Positions 6,884 to 14,691 are shown, numbered from the stretch's first letter. The stretch: 26,471 nucleotides of DNA from DASRRB01 sp036732755 (GCA_036732755.1 DAINBU010000069.1:1-26471); one strand, 5' to 3'. Notes: generated by a model from the letters alone, not told the origin. A program made the numbers and translations.

Positions 6884-8599
6884 TCACTTCTTGGGAGGTG
6901 GCGCGCCGTCGTTCGACGACTCGTATTCCTGGTAGGGATTGATCTTTCCGTTCGCGATGCGCAGCACGAAGTCGTCGATCGCCTTGTCGAGGTCCTTCAC
7001 CTCGTCGAGCAGCTTCGGGACGCAGCGCTGGAACGACTCGATGCCGCCGTTCCCCGCCATCTCCTCGCGCGCGTACGCCTCGAACTGGCGCGGCCGATCG
7101 GCTCCCGACTTCAGGTTGAGCCAGAGGATGAAGTTGCTCATGTCGGCGTAGAAGCCGCTCGAGATGGTGACGAGCGCCTCCTCGCGCTTCTTCACGTCGA
7201 GGTTCTGGATCTGCTGCTGCGCCCAGAAGTCGAGTCCGTGCAGGCGTATCTCGAGCGCCTTCGCCACCGGGATGCGCCAGCCCGGCGGACGGAACGCCCC
7301 TGAGACGCGGCCCGAGCGCCACGGCTGGAAGCGGACCTCGCCGCGGTCGAGGAACTGGCACGACATGAACTCCGCGATCCCCTCGCTGAACCAGTGCGAC
7401 TGGAGGCAGCCGATGCTCCGCGTCGCGCCGCCGTCGGGCGAGGCGAGCTGGTCGACCCACGCGTGGGTCAGCTCGTGCAGCAGCGACTGCGTGCCCTCCG
7501 TGAACGCGCCGTAGCCCACCTTGAGCACCGGCGAGTAGGTGAAGCACTGCTTCTTGCCCGGCTCGTAGTGGGCGCGGCGGCCGGGCGGCGACTTCTCGCC
7601 CGCTTCGGCGACGCTGTAGTCGCTGTACCGGTCGAAGTTGAGGAAGACGAAGACGGGGAAGAGCGGGTCGTGGTCGGGGGGCTTCGGCGCGAGCGCGAAG
7701 AGGTACGAGCGGATCTTCTTGTCGTACGCCTCGAGGAAGGGCGTGTAGCTCGCCTCGGCCTCGGCGCGCCGCTTCCTGCGCTCGTCGGGCGTCCCCTTCA
7801 CCTCGATGAAGAGCGCGTAGGGGGGCTTGCTCTCGACCATCTCGTACTCGAGCGTCGAGAAGAACTTCTTGTCGGCGAGGTCGATCCGCAGCTGGTCGAC
7901 CTGCGCGTAGAAGGGCTGTGTCTTCGCCTTCTCGACGCGCGCGTCGATCTCCTTCTTGGCCGCGTCCCAGCTCGCGAGCAGCGCTTCGCGGTCGCTCTTC
8001 GTCAGCTCGCCGCGCGCCGCCTCGCGGAACGGCTTCAGGTGCACGCGCTGCGGCGTCGCGACGATCGCGGCGAAGCCGGGCAGGTCCTTCATCGGGTCGA
8101 GCGCCTCGACGCCGAGCTTCGCGCGCGCGTCCTCGTGCTCGGGGTCGATCTTCAGCACCTTCGTCCAGCACTGCTCGACGAGCTTCGCGTCCTTCGTTCG
8201 CTCGGCGTCGCGCGCGACCTCGGCGGCCTCCTCGGCGGTGGTCGCCTTCTCGATGCGCTGGATCACCTCGGCGAGCGTCGGCGGCGGCTTTTGCGGCGGC
8301 GCGGCGACGACCGGCTTCGCCGGCTCGGGGACCGGCGCCGCGGGCTCCTTCTTCGCGGCGCCGGCGGCGTCGGGCGCGTCGGTGACGGAAGCGGTCGGTG
8401 GGGTGGAGGGTGGCCGGTCGGGGCCGCGGCCCTTGACGATCAGGAATACGACCAGCGCGACCACCACGACCCCGAAGCCGGCGAGCACCGGGACGAGCGG
8501 GATGGGCTTGGGCGGCGGCGGGCGCGCGCGCGTGCGCGGAGCGGACGGGGACGGCGCCTTCGCGGGCGGCGGTCGGCGGCGCGGATCGGGCGTGGGCAC
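6884..8599 (-). CDS. Membrane-anchored gluzincin-type peptidase, DUF1570-like
   Basis: The protein has 571 residues and starts with GTG at 8599, with CCGGAG about eight bases upstream. It has a Pro/Arg-rich cytoplasmic N-terminus (1-34), one membrane segment (about 35-56, 'VPVLAGFGVVVVALVVFLIV') and a Pro/Ala linker (57-107). A helical, charged region at about 108-300 may include a TPR-like segment ('VEQCWTKVLKIDPEHEDARA'). The catalytic domain carries HELTH at 375-379 and 'WFSEGIAEFM' at 403-412. His375, His379 and a glutamate of the second motif (Glu406 or Glu410) would bind zinc, with Glu376 as the base. The arrangement matches DUF1570-type MA-clan metallopeptidases, common in Planctomycetes. 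By the positive-inside rule the catalytic domain faces the periplasm. The substrate is unknown. The gene sits apart from its neighbours (50 and 223 bases), with a strong hairpin downstream. Confidence 0.85.
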   Translation of the reverse strand: MPTPDPRRRPPPAKAPSPSAPRTRARPPPPKPIPLVPVLAGFGVVVVALVVFLIVKGRGPDRPPSTPPTASVTDAPDAAGAAKKEPAAPVPEPAKPVVAAPPQKPPPTLAEVIQRIEKATTAEEAAEVARDAERTKDAKLVEQCWTKVLKIDPEHEDARAKLGVEALDPMKDLPGFAAIVATPQRVHLKPFREAARGELTKSDREALLASWDAAKKEIDARVEKAKTQPFYAQVDQLRIDLADKKFFSTLEYEMVESKPPYALFIEVKGTPDERRKRRAEAEASYTPFLEAYDKKIRSYLFALAPKPPDHDPLFPVFVFLNFDRYSDYSVAEAGEKSPPGRRAHYEPGKKQCFTYSPVLKVGYGAFTEGTQSLLHELTHAWVDQLASPDGGATRSIGCLQSHWFSEGIAEFMSCQFLDRGEVRFQPWRSGRVSGAFRPPGWRIPVAKALEIRLHGLDFWAQQQIQNLDVKKREEALVTISSGFYADMSNFILWLNLKSGADRPRQFEAYAREEMAGNGGIESFQRCVPKLLDEVKDLDKAIDDFVLRIANGKINPYQEYESSNDGAPPPKK

Positions 8600-8649
8600 G
8601 GGTCGGCTCCGGATCGGTTCAGAAGGCGCGAAATGCTAGCGCGCGCTCG

Positions 8650-9402
8650 TCAACGCGGGTCCGGTGGCGCGGGCGGCGCCTCCTCGAACGGGCCGTGGCG
8701 GCAGGTGTCGTGCGCTTCGCCGAGGTGGCGCTCGATGTACGAGACAAGTGCGGCGAGCCGCGCGGCGTCGTCCGCCGCGCGCAGCGCCCGCTCGTTCACG
8801 AACCAGTCGAACTCCTCGTCGGTCGCGTTGGGGCGGCGCTCGTCGGAGTGGTTCGAGTAGCGGAAGAGGAAGATCGACTCGAGGTAGTAGGACACGCCGT
8901 TCCAGAAGCCGACGGTGCCCTCGCGCCAGACGACGTGCGTCGTCTCGTGCAGGATCAGGTGGGCGACGGCGCTCGCCGACTTGCGCATGCCGCCGGGCGC
9001 GACGAAGAGCGAGTTGTCGACGAGGCGGTCGCGCTCGGGCTCCTTCGAGCCGACGACGAAGCCCCACTCCCGCTCCTGCGCCGCGAAGCCGAACGCGAGG
9101 CAGACGTCGCCCCACGTCGTGCAACGCACGGCGATCGGCCAGGTGCCCGCGCTCGTGACGAAGCGCATGCCCGCGGCGTCGGAGAGCTCGATGCGGCCCT
9201 CCGGCAGCGTGCGCCGCTGCGCCGACGCGAGGAACTCGTTGGCGAGGGCGACCGCCTTGCGCCACGTCGCGGCGGCCCGGGCCGGCGCCGGCGCCTCGAC
9301 CAGGGCGCGCTCGACGGCGGCGGGGGTGAGCTCGACGCCGGCGCAGCCGGTGCCGACGAGCAGGAGGAGCGTCGCCGGCGCCGCGAGCGACCGCGCCGTC
9401 AC
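8650..9402 (-). CDS. Putative lipoprotein zinc metallopeptidase (HETTH)
   Basis: The protein has 250 residues. The start is taken as the GTG at 9402, which overlaps the upstream stop by four bases (GTGA) and gives an immediate lipoprotein-type signal 'APATLLLLVGTGC' with Cys20 as the lipidation site. Gly rather than Leu at -3 makes the lipobox imperfect. An HExxH motif (HETTH, residues 152-156) follows a hydrophobic helix. Glu175 in 'YYLES', 19 residues after the second His, is well placed as third zinc ligand, giving a gluzincin-like pattern. The flanking sequence does not match a family I can name. It is the second HExxH protein within 3 kb and the last gene of a tight minus-strand cluster with the binding protein and DUF2911 gene. 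A peptidase role is inferred from the motif only. Confidence 0.75.
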   Translation of the reverse strand: MTARSLAAPATLLLLVGTGCAGVELTPAAVERALVEAPAPARAAATWRKAVALANEFLASAQRRTLPEGRIELSDAAGMRFVTSAGTWPIAVRCTTWGDVCLAFGFAAQEREWGFVVGSKEPERDRLVDNSLFVAPGGMRKSASAVAHLILHETTHVVWREGTVGFWNGVSYYLESIFLFRYSNHSDERRPNATDEEFDWFVNERALRAADDAARLAALVSYIERHLGEAHDTCRHGPFEEAPPAPPDPR

Positions 9403-10199
9403 GGCCGTGCCGCCCAGCGCGCGATCACGGAGTGCAGCGCGTCGAGCCCGTCGGTCAGCGCCGCCGGCCCGGGCTGCAGGATGAGCGGCGAGGGGACGTC
9501 GTGCAGCTCGCCGTCGCGCACGGCGGGGAGCGCGTCCCAGCCGGGGCGCGCCGTGACGCGAGCGGGGACGAACTTCTTCCCGCACCACGACGCGAAGATC
9601 ACGTCGGGCCGGCGGCGCACGACCTCGGCCGGGTCGGCGACGATGCGGTCCTTGGCGAGGCGCTTGGCGGCGAGCTCGGGGAAGACGTCGTCGCCGCCCG
9701 CGATGCGGACCAGCTCGGCGACCCACTCGATCCCGCTGATCAGCGGGTCGTCCCACTCCTCGAACCAGACGCGCGGCCGGCGGGCGAGCTGCCGCGCGGC
9801 GCGGCCGACCTCCTCGACGTGGCGCTCGAGGCCGCGCGCGAAGTCGTCGGCGCGCGCCGCGGCGCCGACCAGCGCGCCGAGGCGGCGCACGTAGGCGAGG
9901 ATCCCGGCGACGCTGCGGTGGTTGCTGATCCAGACCTCGACGCCGGCGCGGACGAGATCGCGTGCGATGTCGGCCTGGAGGTCGGAGAAACCGATCGCGA
10001 GGTCGGGCTCGAGTGCCAGGATCGCGTCGATCTTCGCCGAGATGAACGCCGAGACGCGCGGCTTCTCCTTGCGGGCCCGCGGCGGGCGGACCGTGAAGCC
10101 GGAGATGCCGACGATGCGGCGCTCCTCGCCGAGCGCGTAGAGGACCTCGGTCGGCTCCTCGGTGAGGCAGACGATGCGCGAGGGGTACGCGTCGCTCAC
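9399..10199 (-). CDS. Cobalamin/iron-type ABC binding protein homologue (BtuF-like), no signal peptide
   Basis: The protein has 266 residues and starts with GTG at 10199, 19 bases after the upstream stop and coupled to the next gene by a GTGA overlap. It begins at once with 'RIVCLTEEPTEVLYALGEERRIVGISGFT', the first strand and helix of the BtuF/FhuD fold (Peripla_BP_2). 'KPRVSAFISAKIDAILALEPDLAIGFSDLQ' and 'GVEVWISNHRSVAGILAYVRRLGALVG' follow, then a second lobe with 'RPDVIFASWCGKKF'. Relatives capture vitamin B12 or ferric chelates for an ABC importer in the periplasm. No signal peptide or lipobox is visible and no permease or ATPase gene is nearby. It may work in the cytoplasm, be exported another way, or have a start further upstream that was lost. 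The ligand is not certain. Confidence 0.85.
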   Translation of the reverse strand: MSDAYPSRIVCLTEEPTEVLYALGEERRIVGISGFTVRPPRARKEKPRVSAFISAKIDAILALEPDLAIGFSDLQADIARDLVRAGVEVWISNHRSVAGILAYVRRLGALVGAAARADDFARGLERHVEEVGRAARQLARRPRVWFEEWDDPLISGIEWVAELVRIAGGDDVFPELAAKRLAKDRIVADPAEVVRRRPDVIFASWCGKKFVPARVTARPGWDALPAVRDGELHDVPSPLILQPGPAALTDGLDALHSVIARWAARP

Positions 10200-10218
10200 G
10201 CCGGCCGACGCGCGCCGT

Positions 10219-10764
10219 TCACTTCGCGTCGGGAGCGACGGCGATGCGGCAGCGCTGCTTGCCGAACGCGACGTGGATCTCGCCGGTGTTGTCCTTCTCT
10301 CCGGCGAGCAACCCGACGCGCAGCCGCTTCGTCTCGTCCTCGACCTGCTTCAGGTCGAGCGGCAGGGTCACCGACGCGGCGTCGCCCGCCAGCACGATCT
10401 GCCACTTGTAGTTGTCGTCGAGCGTGAAGCGCAGCTTGTAGGCGCCCGCGGCGACCTTCTGGCCGCCGATCGTGAGCGCCACGCTCGTCTCGAACGAGCC
10501 GAGGGCCTCCTTCTCGGCCGCCTTGTTCAGGTTGGCCTTCGCGGCGGCCTTGGTCGCCTCGTCCGAGAGCTGCTTCGCCCACTGCCCCTCGCCCCACGTG
10601 ATCGACGTGTAGTCGAGCTTGAGCGTCTCCTTGCCGATGGTCAGCGTCTGCGAGACCTTGGGGGCGTTGCGGTTGGTGCTCCCGGTCTTCTGTCCGAACG
10701 CGTTGGCGTTCACGACCAGCAGCAGCAGGCTCGCGCCGGCGATCTTCTTCCAGGTGGCGGTCAC
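10219..10764 (-). CDS. Exported DUF2911 protein, short form
   Basis: The protein has 181 residues. The start is set at the GTG at 10764 because AGGAG lies six bases upstream and the resulting N-terminus ('VTATWKKIAGASLLLLVVNANAFGQ') is a clean signal peptide. The open frame extends upstream to 10857 but that part is Arg/Pro-rich and not signal-like. The mature protein has the DUF2911 beta-rich pattern: 'KLDYTSITWGEGQW', 'VALTIGGQKVAAGAYKLRFTLDDNYKWQIVLAG'. The family is common in Bacteroidota, Acidobacteriota and Planctomycetota and has no known function. It lacks the C-terminal helical extension of the larger DUF2911 protein at 12686. It is the first gene of a minus-strand cluster with the binding protein and the HETTH lipoprotein. 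Confidence 0.85.
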   Translation of the reverse strand: MTATWKKIAGASLLLLVVNANAFGQKTGSTNRNAPKVSQTLTIGKETLKLDYTSITWGEGQWAKQLSDEATKAAAKANLNKAAEKEALGSFETSVALTIGGQKVAAGAYKLRFTLDDNYKWQIVLAGDAASVTLPLDLKQVEDETKRLRVGLLAGEKDNTGEIHVAFGKQRCRIAVAPDAK

Positions 10765-10852
10765 GTTCTTCTCCTTGGCTCTTGGTTTCGCACGTCCTGC
10801 CGAGGCGGCGACCGTCGAGCGGGGAGCGGCCGGTCCCTCGGAAGGGCGCGGC

Positions 10853-10858
10853 AGCATA
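10853..10858 (-). promoter_or_regulatory. Possible -10 element for the DUF2911 cluster
   Basis: On the minus strand this reads TATGCT, close to TATAAT, in otherwise GC-rich DNA. It lies 88 bases before the GTG start at 10764. No -35 sequence is recognisable at the usual distance. Support is weak. Confidence 0.22.
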
Positions 10859-10875
10859 GCTCGCGTCCGCGGCGC

Positions 10876-10891
10876 CGCGCCCGGAGGCGCG
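10876..10891 (-). terminator. Possible hairpin after the alpha/beta hydrolase gene
   Basis: On the minus strand CGCGCC-TCCG-GGCGCG forms a six-base perfect stem with a four-base loop, five bases after the hydrolase stop. There is no T-run. Such short GC stems are frequent by chance here. Confidence 0.28.
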
Positions 10892-10896
10892 CGCCC

Positions 10897-12093
10897 TCAC
10901 TCCTCGGGATCGAGGTAGGGGATCGGGCGCGGGTCCTCGCCCATCATGGGCGGCACTTGCGTGCGCAGCGCGTGGACGCCGGCGCGGCCGGGGCGGGGCG
11001 CCGCGGCGAAGTTGGGCCCGCGCACGCAGGCGACGGAGTCGATGGCGACCGGCCCGGCCGGACGCGGGGGGGGCGCGGGATCGCCGGCGCGCCGCGCGTC
11101 GTCGAGGATGATCTCCGCGACCGCACGCGGGTACTGCAGCTGGAGGTCGTGGATGCCGTTCTTCAGGAGGAGCGTCTCGACGTTGCAGCGGCGCTCGCGG
11201 AAGAAGGCGATGTTCGCCTCGGCCACGTCGCGGTAGCGCGACGACTCTCCATAGAGGTAGAGGATCGGCGCCGTGGCGCGTCCCATCTCGGCCGTGAAGT
11301 CGATGTAGCCCGTGATCGCGCAGTAGACGTCGTACATCGCGCTGCGCACGGTCGTCTTCACGTAGGACGCCTGGATCGCGACGATCTGGTCGCGCTCCTC
11401 CTCGGAGAGCTGGTCCCACGCTCCGGCCATGATCGACTTCGAGATCGCCTCGCGGAAGAACCCGAGGCGTCCGAGGAACAGGACCACGTCGCCGAAGACC
11501 GGGACGGCGAAGATGGCGTCGAAGTGGCCGTACTTGAGGACGTCGGGCGCGATCACGACGCCGCCTTCGACGCAGACCACGCGGCCCGGCAGCTCGGGGT
11601 AGCGGGCCGCGACGTTGAGCGCGATCGACGCGCCGTAGGAGACGCCGGCGAGCAGCGGCTTCTCGAGCCCGAGCTCGCGGACGAACGCGGCGACCACGTC
11701 GGCCTCCTCGCCGACGGTGTAGCCGAAGCCCTCCTCCGGCTTGTCGGAGTCGCCGGTGCCGATGTAGTCGAGCGCGAAGACGCGGTGGCGCGCGGCGAGC
11801 AGCGGCAGCACGCGGTTCCAGACGCGGTAGGTGCTGAACGCACCGGGGATCAGGACGATCGGCGGGTCGCTCGCGGCGGTCGCCTCGTCCGGCCCCGCCT
11901 CGACGTAGTGGACGTTCATGCCGAGGACGCGGACGAAGCCGTCGCGCCCGTGCTCTGCCGGCTCGTAGAGCTCGTGCGCGTCGTTCTTGACCACCGGTCC
12001 GTAGCAGGCCGAAACGACGGACGCGAGCGCGAGCGCGACGAGCCGCGCTCCACCCCGAGCACCGCGCCGACCCGGTCGTTCCCCTTCTCTCAA
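10897..12093 (-). CDS. Lipoprotein alpha/beta hydrolase
   Basis: The protein has 398 residues. The only usable start I see is TTG at 12093, behind a purine-rich GGAGAAGGGGG stretch. It gives a basic N-terminus, a hydrophobic stretch and a good lipobox ending 'VVSAC' (Cys30), so the protein is probably anchored in the envelope. The core fold runs from about 53 to 340: 'GMNVHYVEAG', oxyanion-hole strand 'VLIPGAFST' (80-88), 'ALDYIGTGDSD', and the nucleophile elbow G-V-S152-Y-G. His315 in 'NGIHD' is the likely catalytic His, and an acid near 'YGES' (282-284) may complete the triad. The sequence resembles haloalkane dehalogenase or epoxide hydrolase-like esterases, but the substrate cannot be told. 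After about 340 a Pro/Arg-rich tail of some 55 residues, ending 'PYLDPEE', is not part of the usual fold. It is divergent from the SRPBCC gene. Confidence 0.85.
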   Translation of the reverse strand: MREGERPGRRGARGGARLVALALASVVSACYGPVVKNDAHELYEPAEHGRDGFVRVLGMNVHYVEAGPDEATAASDPPIVLIPGAFSTYRVWNRVLPLLAARHRVFALDYIGTGDSDKPEEGFGYTVGEEADVVAAFVRELGLEKPLLAGVSYGASIALNVAARYPELPGRVVCVEGGVVIAPDVLKYGHFDAIFAVPVFGDVVLFLGRLGFFREAISKSIMAGAWDQLSEEERDQIVAIQASYVKTTVRSAMYDVYCAITGYIDFTAEMGRATAPILYLYGESSRYRDVAEANIAFFRERRCNVETLLLKNGIHDLQLQYPRAVAEIILDDARRAGDPAPPPRPAGPVAIDSVACVRGPNFAAAPRPGRAGVHALRTQVPPMMGEDPRPIPYLDPEE

Positions 12094-12239
12094 ACGCCCC
12101 CTTCTCCGCTGCGGGTGGCGCGCCCACTTCCGACCGGACCCGAGCCTGGCAGCCTGTCCGATCCGGCGGCGCAGGTCAATGCGCGACGGGGGTTCGGGCG
12201 GCTACGCTCCCGCGACCGCGCCGACCGGAGGGAGCCCTC
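12094..12239. other. Divergent intergenic region (alpha/beta hydrolase and SRPBCC genes)
   Basis: These 146 bases should carry promoters for both genes. TTGACC occurs on the minus strand (12179-12174), but no matching -10 lies 16-18 bases downstream. On the plus strand GGAGGGAG precedes the GTG at 12240. No inverted repeat or operator stands out. Confidence 0.35.
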
Positions 12240-12671
12240 GTGGCCGACATCCTCTTCGACTTTCCCATCGAGGCGCCTGCAGCACGCGTGTTCGAGGCGG
12301 TCAGCACGCCGGCGGGGCTCGACGCGTGGTGGACCGAGCGCTCGAAGGGGACGGCCCGGCCCGGGGCCACCTTCGAATTGTGGTTCCCCCCGGACTTCGA
12401 CTGGCGTGCGCGCGTCTCCGCGTGCGAGCCGGGCGTCCGCTTCGAGCTCGAGATGACGCAGGCCGACGCCGACTGGCAGGGGACGCGCATCGGCTTCGAG
12501 CTCGAGGCCCAGGGCGCGTCGACCCGGCTGCGCTTCCACCACCGCGGGTGGCCGGCCGGGAACGAACACTTTCGCGTCTCGTGCTTCTGCTGGGCGATGT
12601 ACCTGCGCCTCCTGCGCCGCCACGTCGAGGCGGGGGAGACGGTCCCGTACGCGCAGCGCCTCGACGTCTGA
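12240..12671 (+). CDS. SRPBCC/AHSA1-like START-fold protein
   Basis: The protein has 143 residues, starts with GTG and has GGAGGGAG about six bases upstream. It opens with 'ILFDFPIEAPAARVFEAVSTPAGLDAWWTE', the classic first strand and helix of the SRPBCC (Aha1/polyketide cyclase) fold. It continues with 'FDWRARVSACEPGVRFELEM' and 'TRLRFHHRGWP', and ends with a long C-terminal helix ('CFCWAMYLRLLRRHVEAG'). The fold is a helix-grip cavity that binds hydrophobic ligands. Without an enzyme partner the ligand is unknown. It is cytoplasmic, with no signal peptide. It probably shares an operon with the DUF2911 gene 14 bases downstream. Confidence 0.88.
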   Translation: MADILFDFPIEAPAARVFEAVSTPAGLDAWWTERSKGTARPGATFELWFPPDFDWRARVSACEPGVRFELEMTQADADWQGTRIGFELEAQGASTRLRFHHRGWPAGNEHFRVSCFCWAMYLRLLRRHVEAGETVPYAQRLDV

Positions 12672-12685
12672 CCGGAGCTCCTGCC

Positions 12686-13573
12686 ATGTCCCGTGCGCCG
12701 CACCGTCTCGAATCGCTCTTCCTCGCCGTCGCCGCCTCTCTCCTCCTCTCTCCGCGCGCGCCGGCCCAGATGAAGCTGCCGCAGGAGAGCCCGGCGGCGA
12801 CGCTCACGCTCGACGTGGGCGTCTCGACGCTCACGGTGAACTACCACCGGCCGGCGTTGCGCGGCCGTGACGTGATGAAGGACGTCGCCGCCGCCGGCCC
12901 CGTCTGGCGCCTCGGCGCGAACGAGGCGACGACCTTCACCTGCAGCGACCCGTTCACGATCGGAGGGAAGGAGCTGCCGGCCGGCACGTACGCGCTCTTC
13001 GCGAAAGTCGAGGCGGAGCGCTGGACCTTCGTCCTGAACCAGGTGGCGAAGCAGTGGGGCTCCTACTTCTACGACTCGACGAAGGATGTCGCCCAGTTCG
13101 TCGTGAAGGTCGAGCGCGCGCCGAAGCCGGCGCGGCGCGAGTGGTTCACGATCGCGCTCGATCCGACGGGGGCCGACGGCGCGGAGCTCTCCGTCGCGTG
13201 GGACGACGTGCGGGTCGTCGTCCCGATCAGGATCGACGTCGACGCGATCGTCTCGAAGCGCATCGACGAGGCGCTCGCCAAGGCGGGCCCGAAGGACTGG
13301 TCGACGCGCCTCCAGGTCGCCCAGTACTGGTGCAAGCGCAAGGAGAAGCTCGACGCCGCGCTGAAGCTCATCGAAGAGGCGCACGCGATCGAGTCGAACG
13401 CGTGGACCTGCGAATGGAAGGGCCGCATCCTCCACGAGCTCGACGACGAGGAGCCGGCGCTCCCCTGGATCGAGCAGGCGCTCGAGAAGAGCAAGGACCC
13501 GAGCTTCCCCGAGGGCTACCGCGAAGGGCTGCGCACGCTGATGAAGGAGTGGAAGGCCGCGGGGGCGCGCTGA
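12686..13573 (+). CDS. Exported DUF2911 protein with C-terminal helical (TPR-like) extension
   Basis: The protein has 295 residues. ATG at 12686 has GGAG (12674-12677) eight bases upstream. A signal peptide covers residues 1-27 ('LFLAVAASLLLSPRAPAQ'). The DUF2911 domain spans about 28-185 and has the family's typical stretches: 'SPAATLTLDVGVSTLTVNYHRP', 'VWRLGANEATTF', 'LPAGTYALFAK', 'WTFVLNQ'. From about 187 to 290 the protein is helical and charged ('SKRIDEALAKAG', 'LDAALKLIEEAHAIESNAWTCEWKGRILHEL'), consistent with two or three TPR-like helix pairs. That suggests protein binding outside the cytoplasm. The function of DUF2911 is unknown. It follows the SRPBCC gene closely and converges on the propeller gene, whose stop is nine bases away. 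Confidence 0.88.
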   Translation: MSRAPHRLESLFLAVAASLLLSPRAPAQMKLPQESPAATLTLDVGVSTLTVNYHRPALRGRDVMKDVAAAGPVWRLGANEATTFTCSDPFTIGGKELPAGTYALFAKVEAERWTFVLNQVAKQWGSYFYDSTKDVAQFVVKVERAPKPARREWFTIALDPTGADGAELSVAWDDVRVVVPIRIDVDAIVSKRIDEALAKAGPKDWSTRLQVAQYWCKRKEKLDAALKLIEEAHAIESNAWTCEWKGRILHELDDEEPALPWIEQALEKSKDPSFPEGYREGLRTLMKEWKAAGAR

Positions 13574-13582
13574 GCGGCGCGC

Positions 13583-14689
13583 TCAATCGGCGAAGAAGCG
13601 CACCCCGTAGATCGGCGGCAGGTGGCTCGAGAGCTCGCTCCAGCCGCGTCCGCCGTCCTCGCTGACCCAGAGCCCTCCCGTCGTCGAGCCCATGACGAGC
13701 ATGCGGCCGTCGGCGCTGATGTCGAGGCCGTGGCGGTAGACGAGGTCCCAGACCGTCTCCTTCGGCAGCCCCTGCTTCAGCACCTCGAAGCTCTTCCCGC
13801 CGTCGCGCGTGCGCGTGACGACGAGGCGGCCGCCGACCGGCACGCGGCACTCGTCCTTGACGGCCGGCACGAACCAGGCGACCTCGGGATCGTTCGGGTC
13901 GACCGCGCACGCGAAGCCGAAGCGGCTCGGCGCCTTCGCCTCGACCTCCTGCCACTTGCCCTGCGCCGGCTTCTTGAAGATCCCGTTGTGGTGCTGCGCC
14001 CAGAAGCGGTCGGGCGCGGCGCGGCACTGCACGACGCGGTGGACGTCCTGCGTCTGCGGGTCGTACGCCTGCTCCGCCGGCACGTAGTCCTGGCGCATGC
14101 CGTGCGCGGCCTGCTCCCACGTCGTCCCGCCGTCGACCGTCCGCCACACGCCGCCGCACGAGATGCCGGCCGCGATGCGCCCGCCGTCGCGCGGGTCGAC
14201 GCAGATCGAGTGGATGCCCGGGTCGTTGTAGCCGCCGCCCATCCACTGCTTGCGCTCGGGCCGGCTCCAGAGGCCGCGCACGATCTCCCACGTGGCGCCG
14301 CGGTCCTTGCTGTGGAAGAGGCCGCCCGGCAGCGTCCCGCACCAGAGCGAGCCCGCGCGGCGCGGATCGATCTCCATCGTCCAGATCATCTTGAGCGTCG
14401 AGGAGAGCGGCCGACCCATCGAGTCCTCGCTCTTCGTCCCCTTCGCGCGCGGCGGGTACTTCGGCGTCGCGAGCTCCTCCCACTTCCCGTCGCGGCCGCG
14501 CCGGTGGAGCTTCGTCCCGAAGTGGCCGTGGTCGAGCGCCGCGTAGACGGTGCCGTCGCGCGGATCGCCGAGGCTCGCCGAGACCGGTGCGCCGAGGAAC
14601 GCCAGAGCTTGGGCCTTCCAGCTCCCCTTGCCGCGGCGGCGGAACTCGAAGAGACCCTTTTTCGTGGCGACGAGCAGCGATGGGGGCAC
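13583..14689 (-). CDS. Cytoplasmic BNR/Asp-box beta-propeller (sialidase-like fold)
   Basis: The protein has 368 residues. The GTG at 14689 is chosen because it lies two bases after the MoaD-like stop, has a strong Shine-Dalgarno (GGGAGGT, 14701-14695) five bases upstream, and gives an N-terminus beginning directly with a propeller strand ('SLLVATKKGLFEF'). Asp-box or BNR-like turns (S/T-x-D-x-G-x-x-W/F) occur at about 127 (SKDRGATW), 184 (TVDGGTTW), 294 (TRDGGKSF) and 343 (SEDGGRGW). There is no signal peptide, whereas most sialidase or YCF48-type propellers with such turns are exported or plastid proteins. No sialidase Arg triad is evident. I infer a binding or assembly role, not glycosidase activity. 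Direct coupling to the MoaD/ThiS-like gene suggests the two proteins act together. Confidence 0.85.
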   Translation of the reverse strand: MPPSLLVATKKGLFEFRRRGKGSWKAQALAFLGAPVSASLGDPRDGTVYAALDHGHFGTKLHRRGRDGKWEELATPKYPPRAKGTKSEDSMGRPLSSTLKMIWTMEIDPRRAGSLWCGTLPGGLFHSKDRGATWEIVRGLWSRPERKQWMGGGYNDPGIHSICVDPRDGGRIAAGISCGGVWRTVDGGTTWEQAAHGMRQDYVPAEQAYDPQTQDVHRVVQCRAAPDRFWAQHHNGIFKKPAQGKWQEVEAKAPSRFGFACAVDPNDPEVAWFVPAVKDECRVPVGGRLVVTRTRDGGKSFEVLKQGLPKETVWDLVYRHGLDISADGRMLVMGSTTGGLWVSEDGGRGWSELSSHLPPIYGVRFFAD

Positions 14690-14691
14690 GC

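Noticed and set aside
5053..6942. A plus-strand frame rich in Val/Glu repeats across the FG-GAP gene
   Set aside because: It is the reverse of Asp/Gly-rich calcium repeats on the minus strand and explains nothing by itself.
9403..9756. A longer start for the HETTH lipoprotein
   Set aside because: That part overlaps the binding-protein gene in another frame and is Arg-rich; the GTG at 9402 gives a lipoprotein signal.
12130..12180. TTGACC on the minus strand as a -35 box for the alpha/beta hydrolase gene
   Set aside because: No acceptable -10 hexamer lies 16-18 bases further on.
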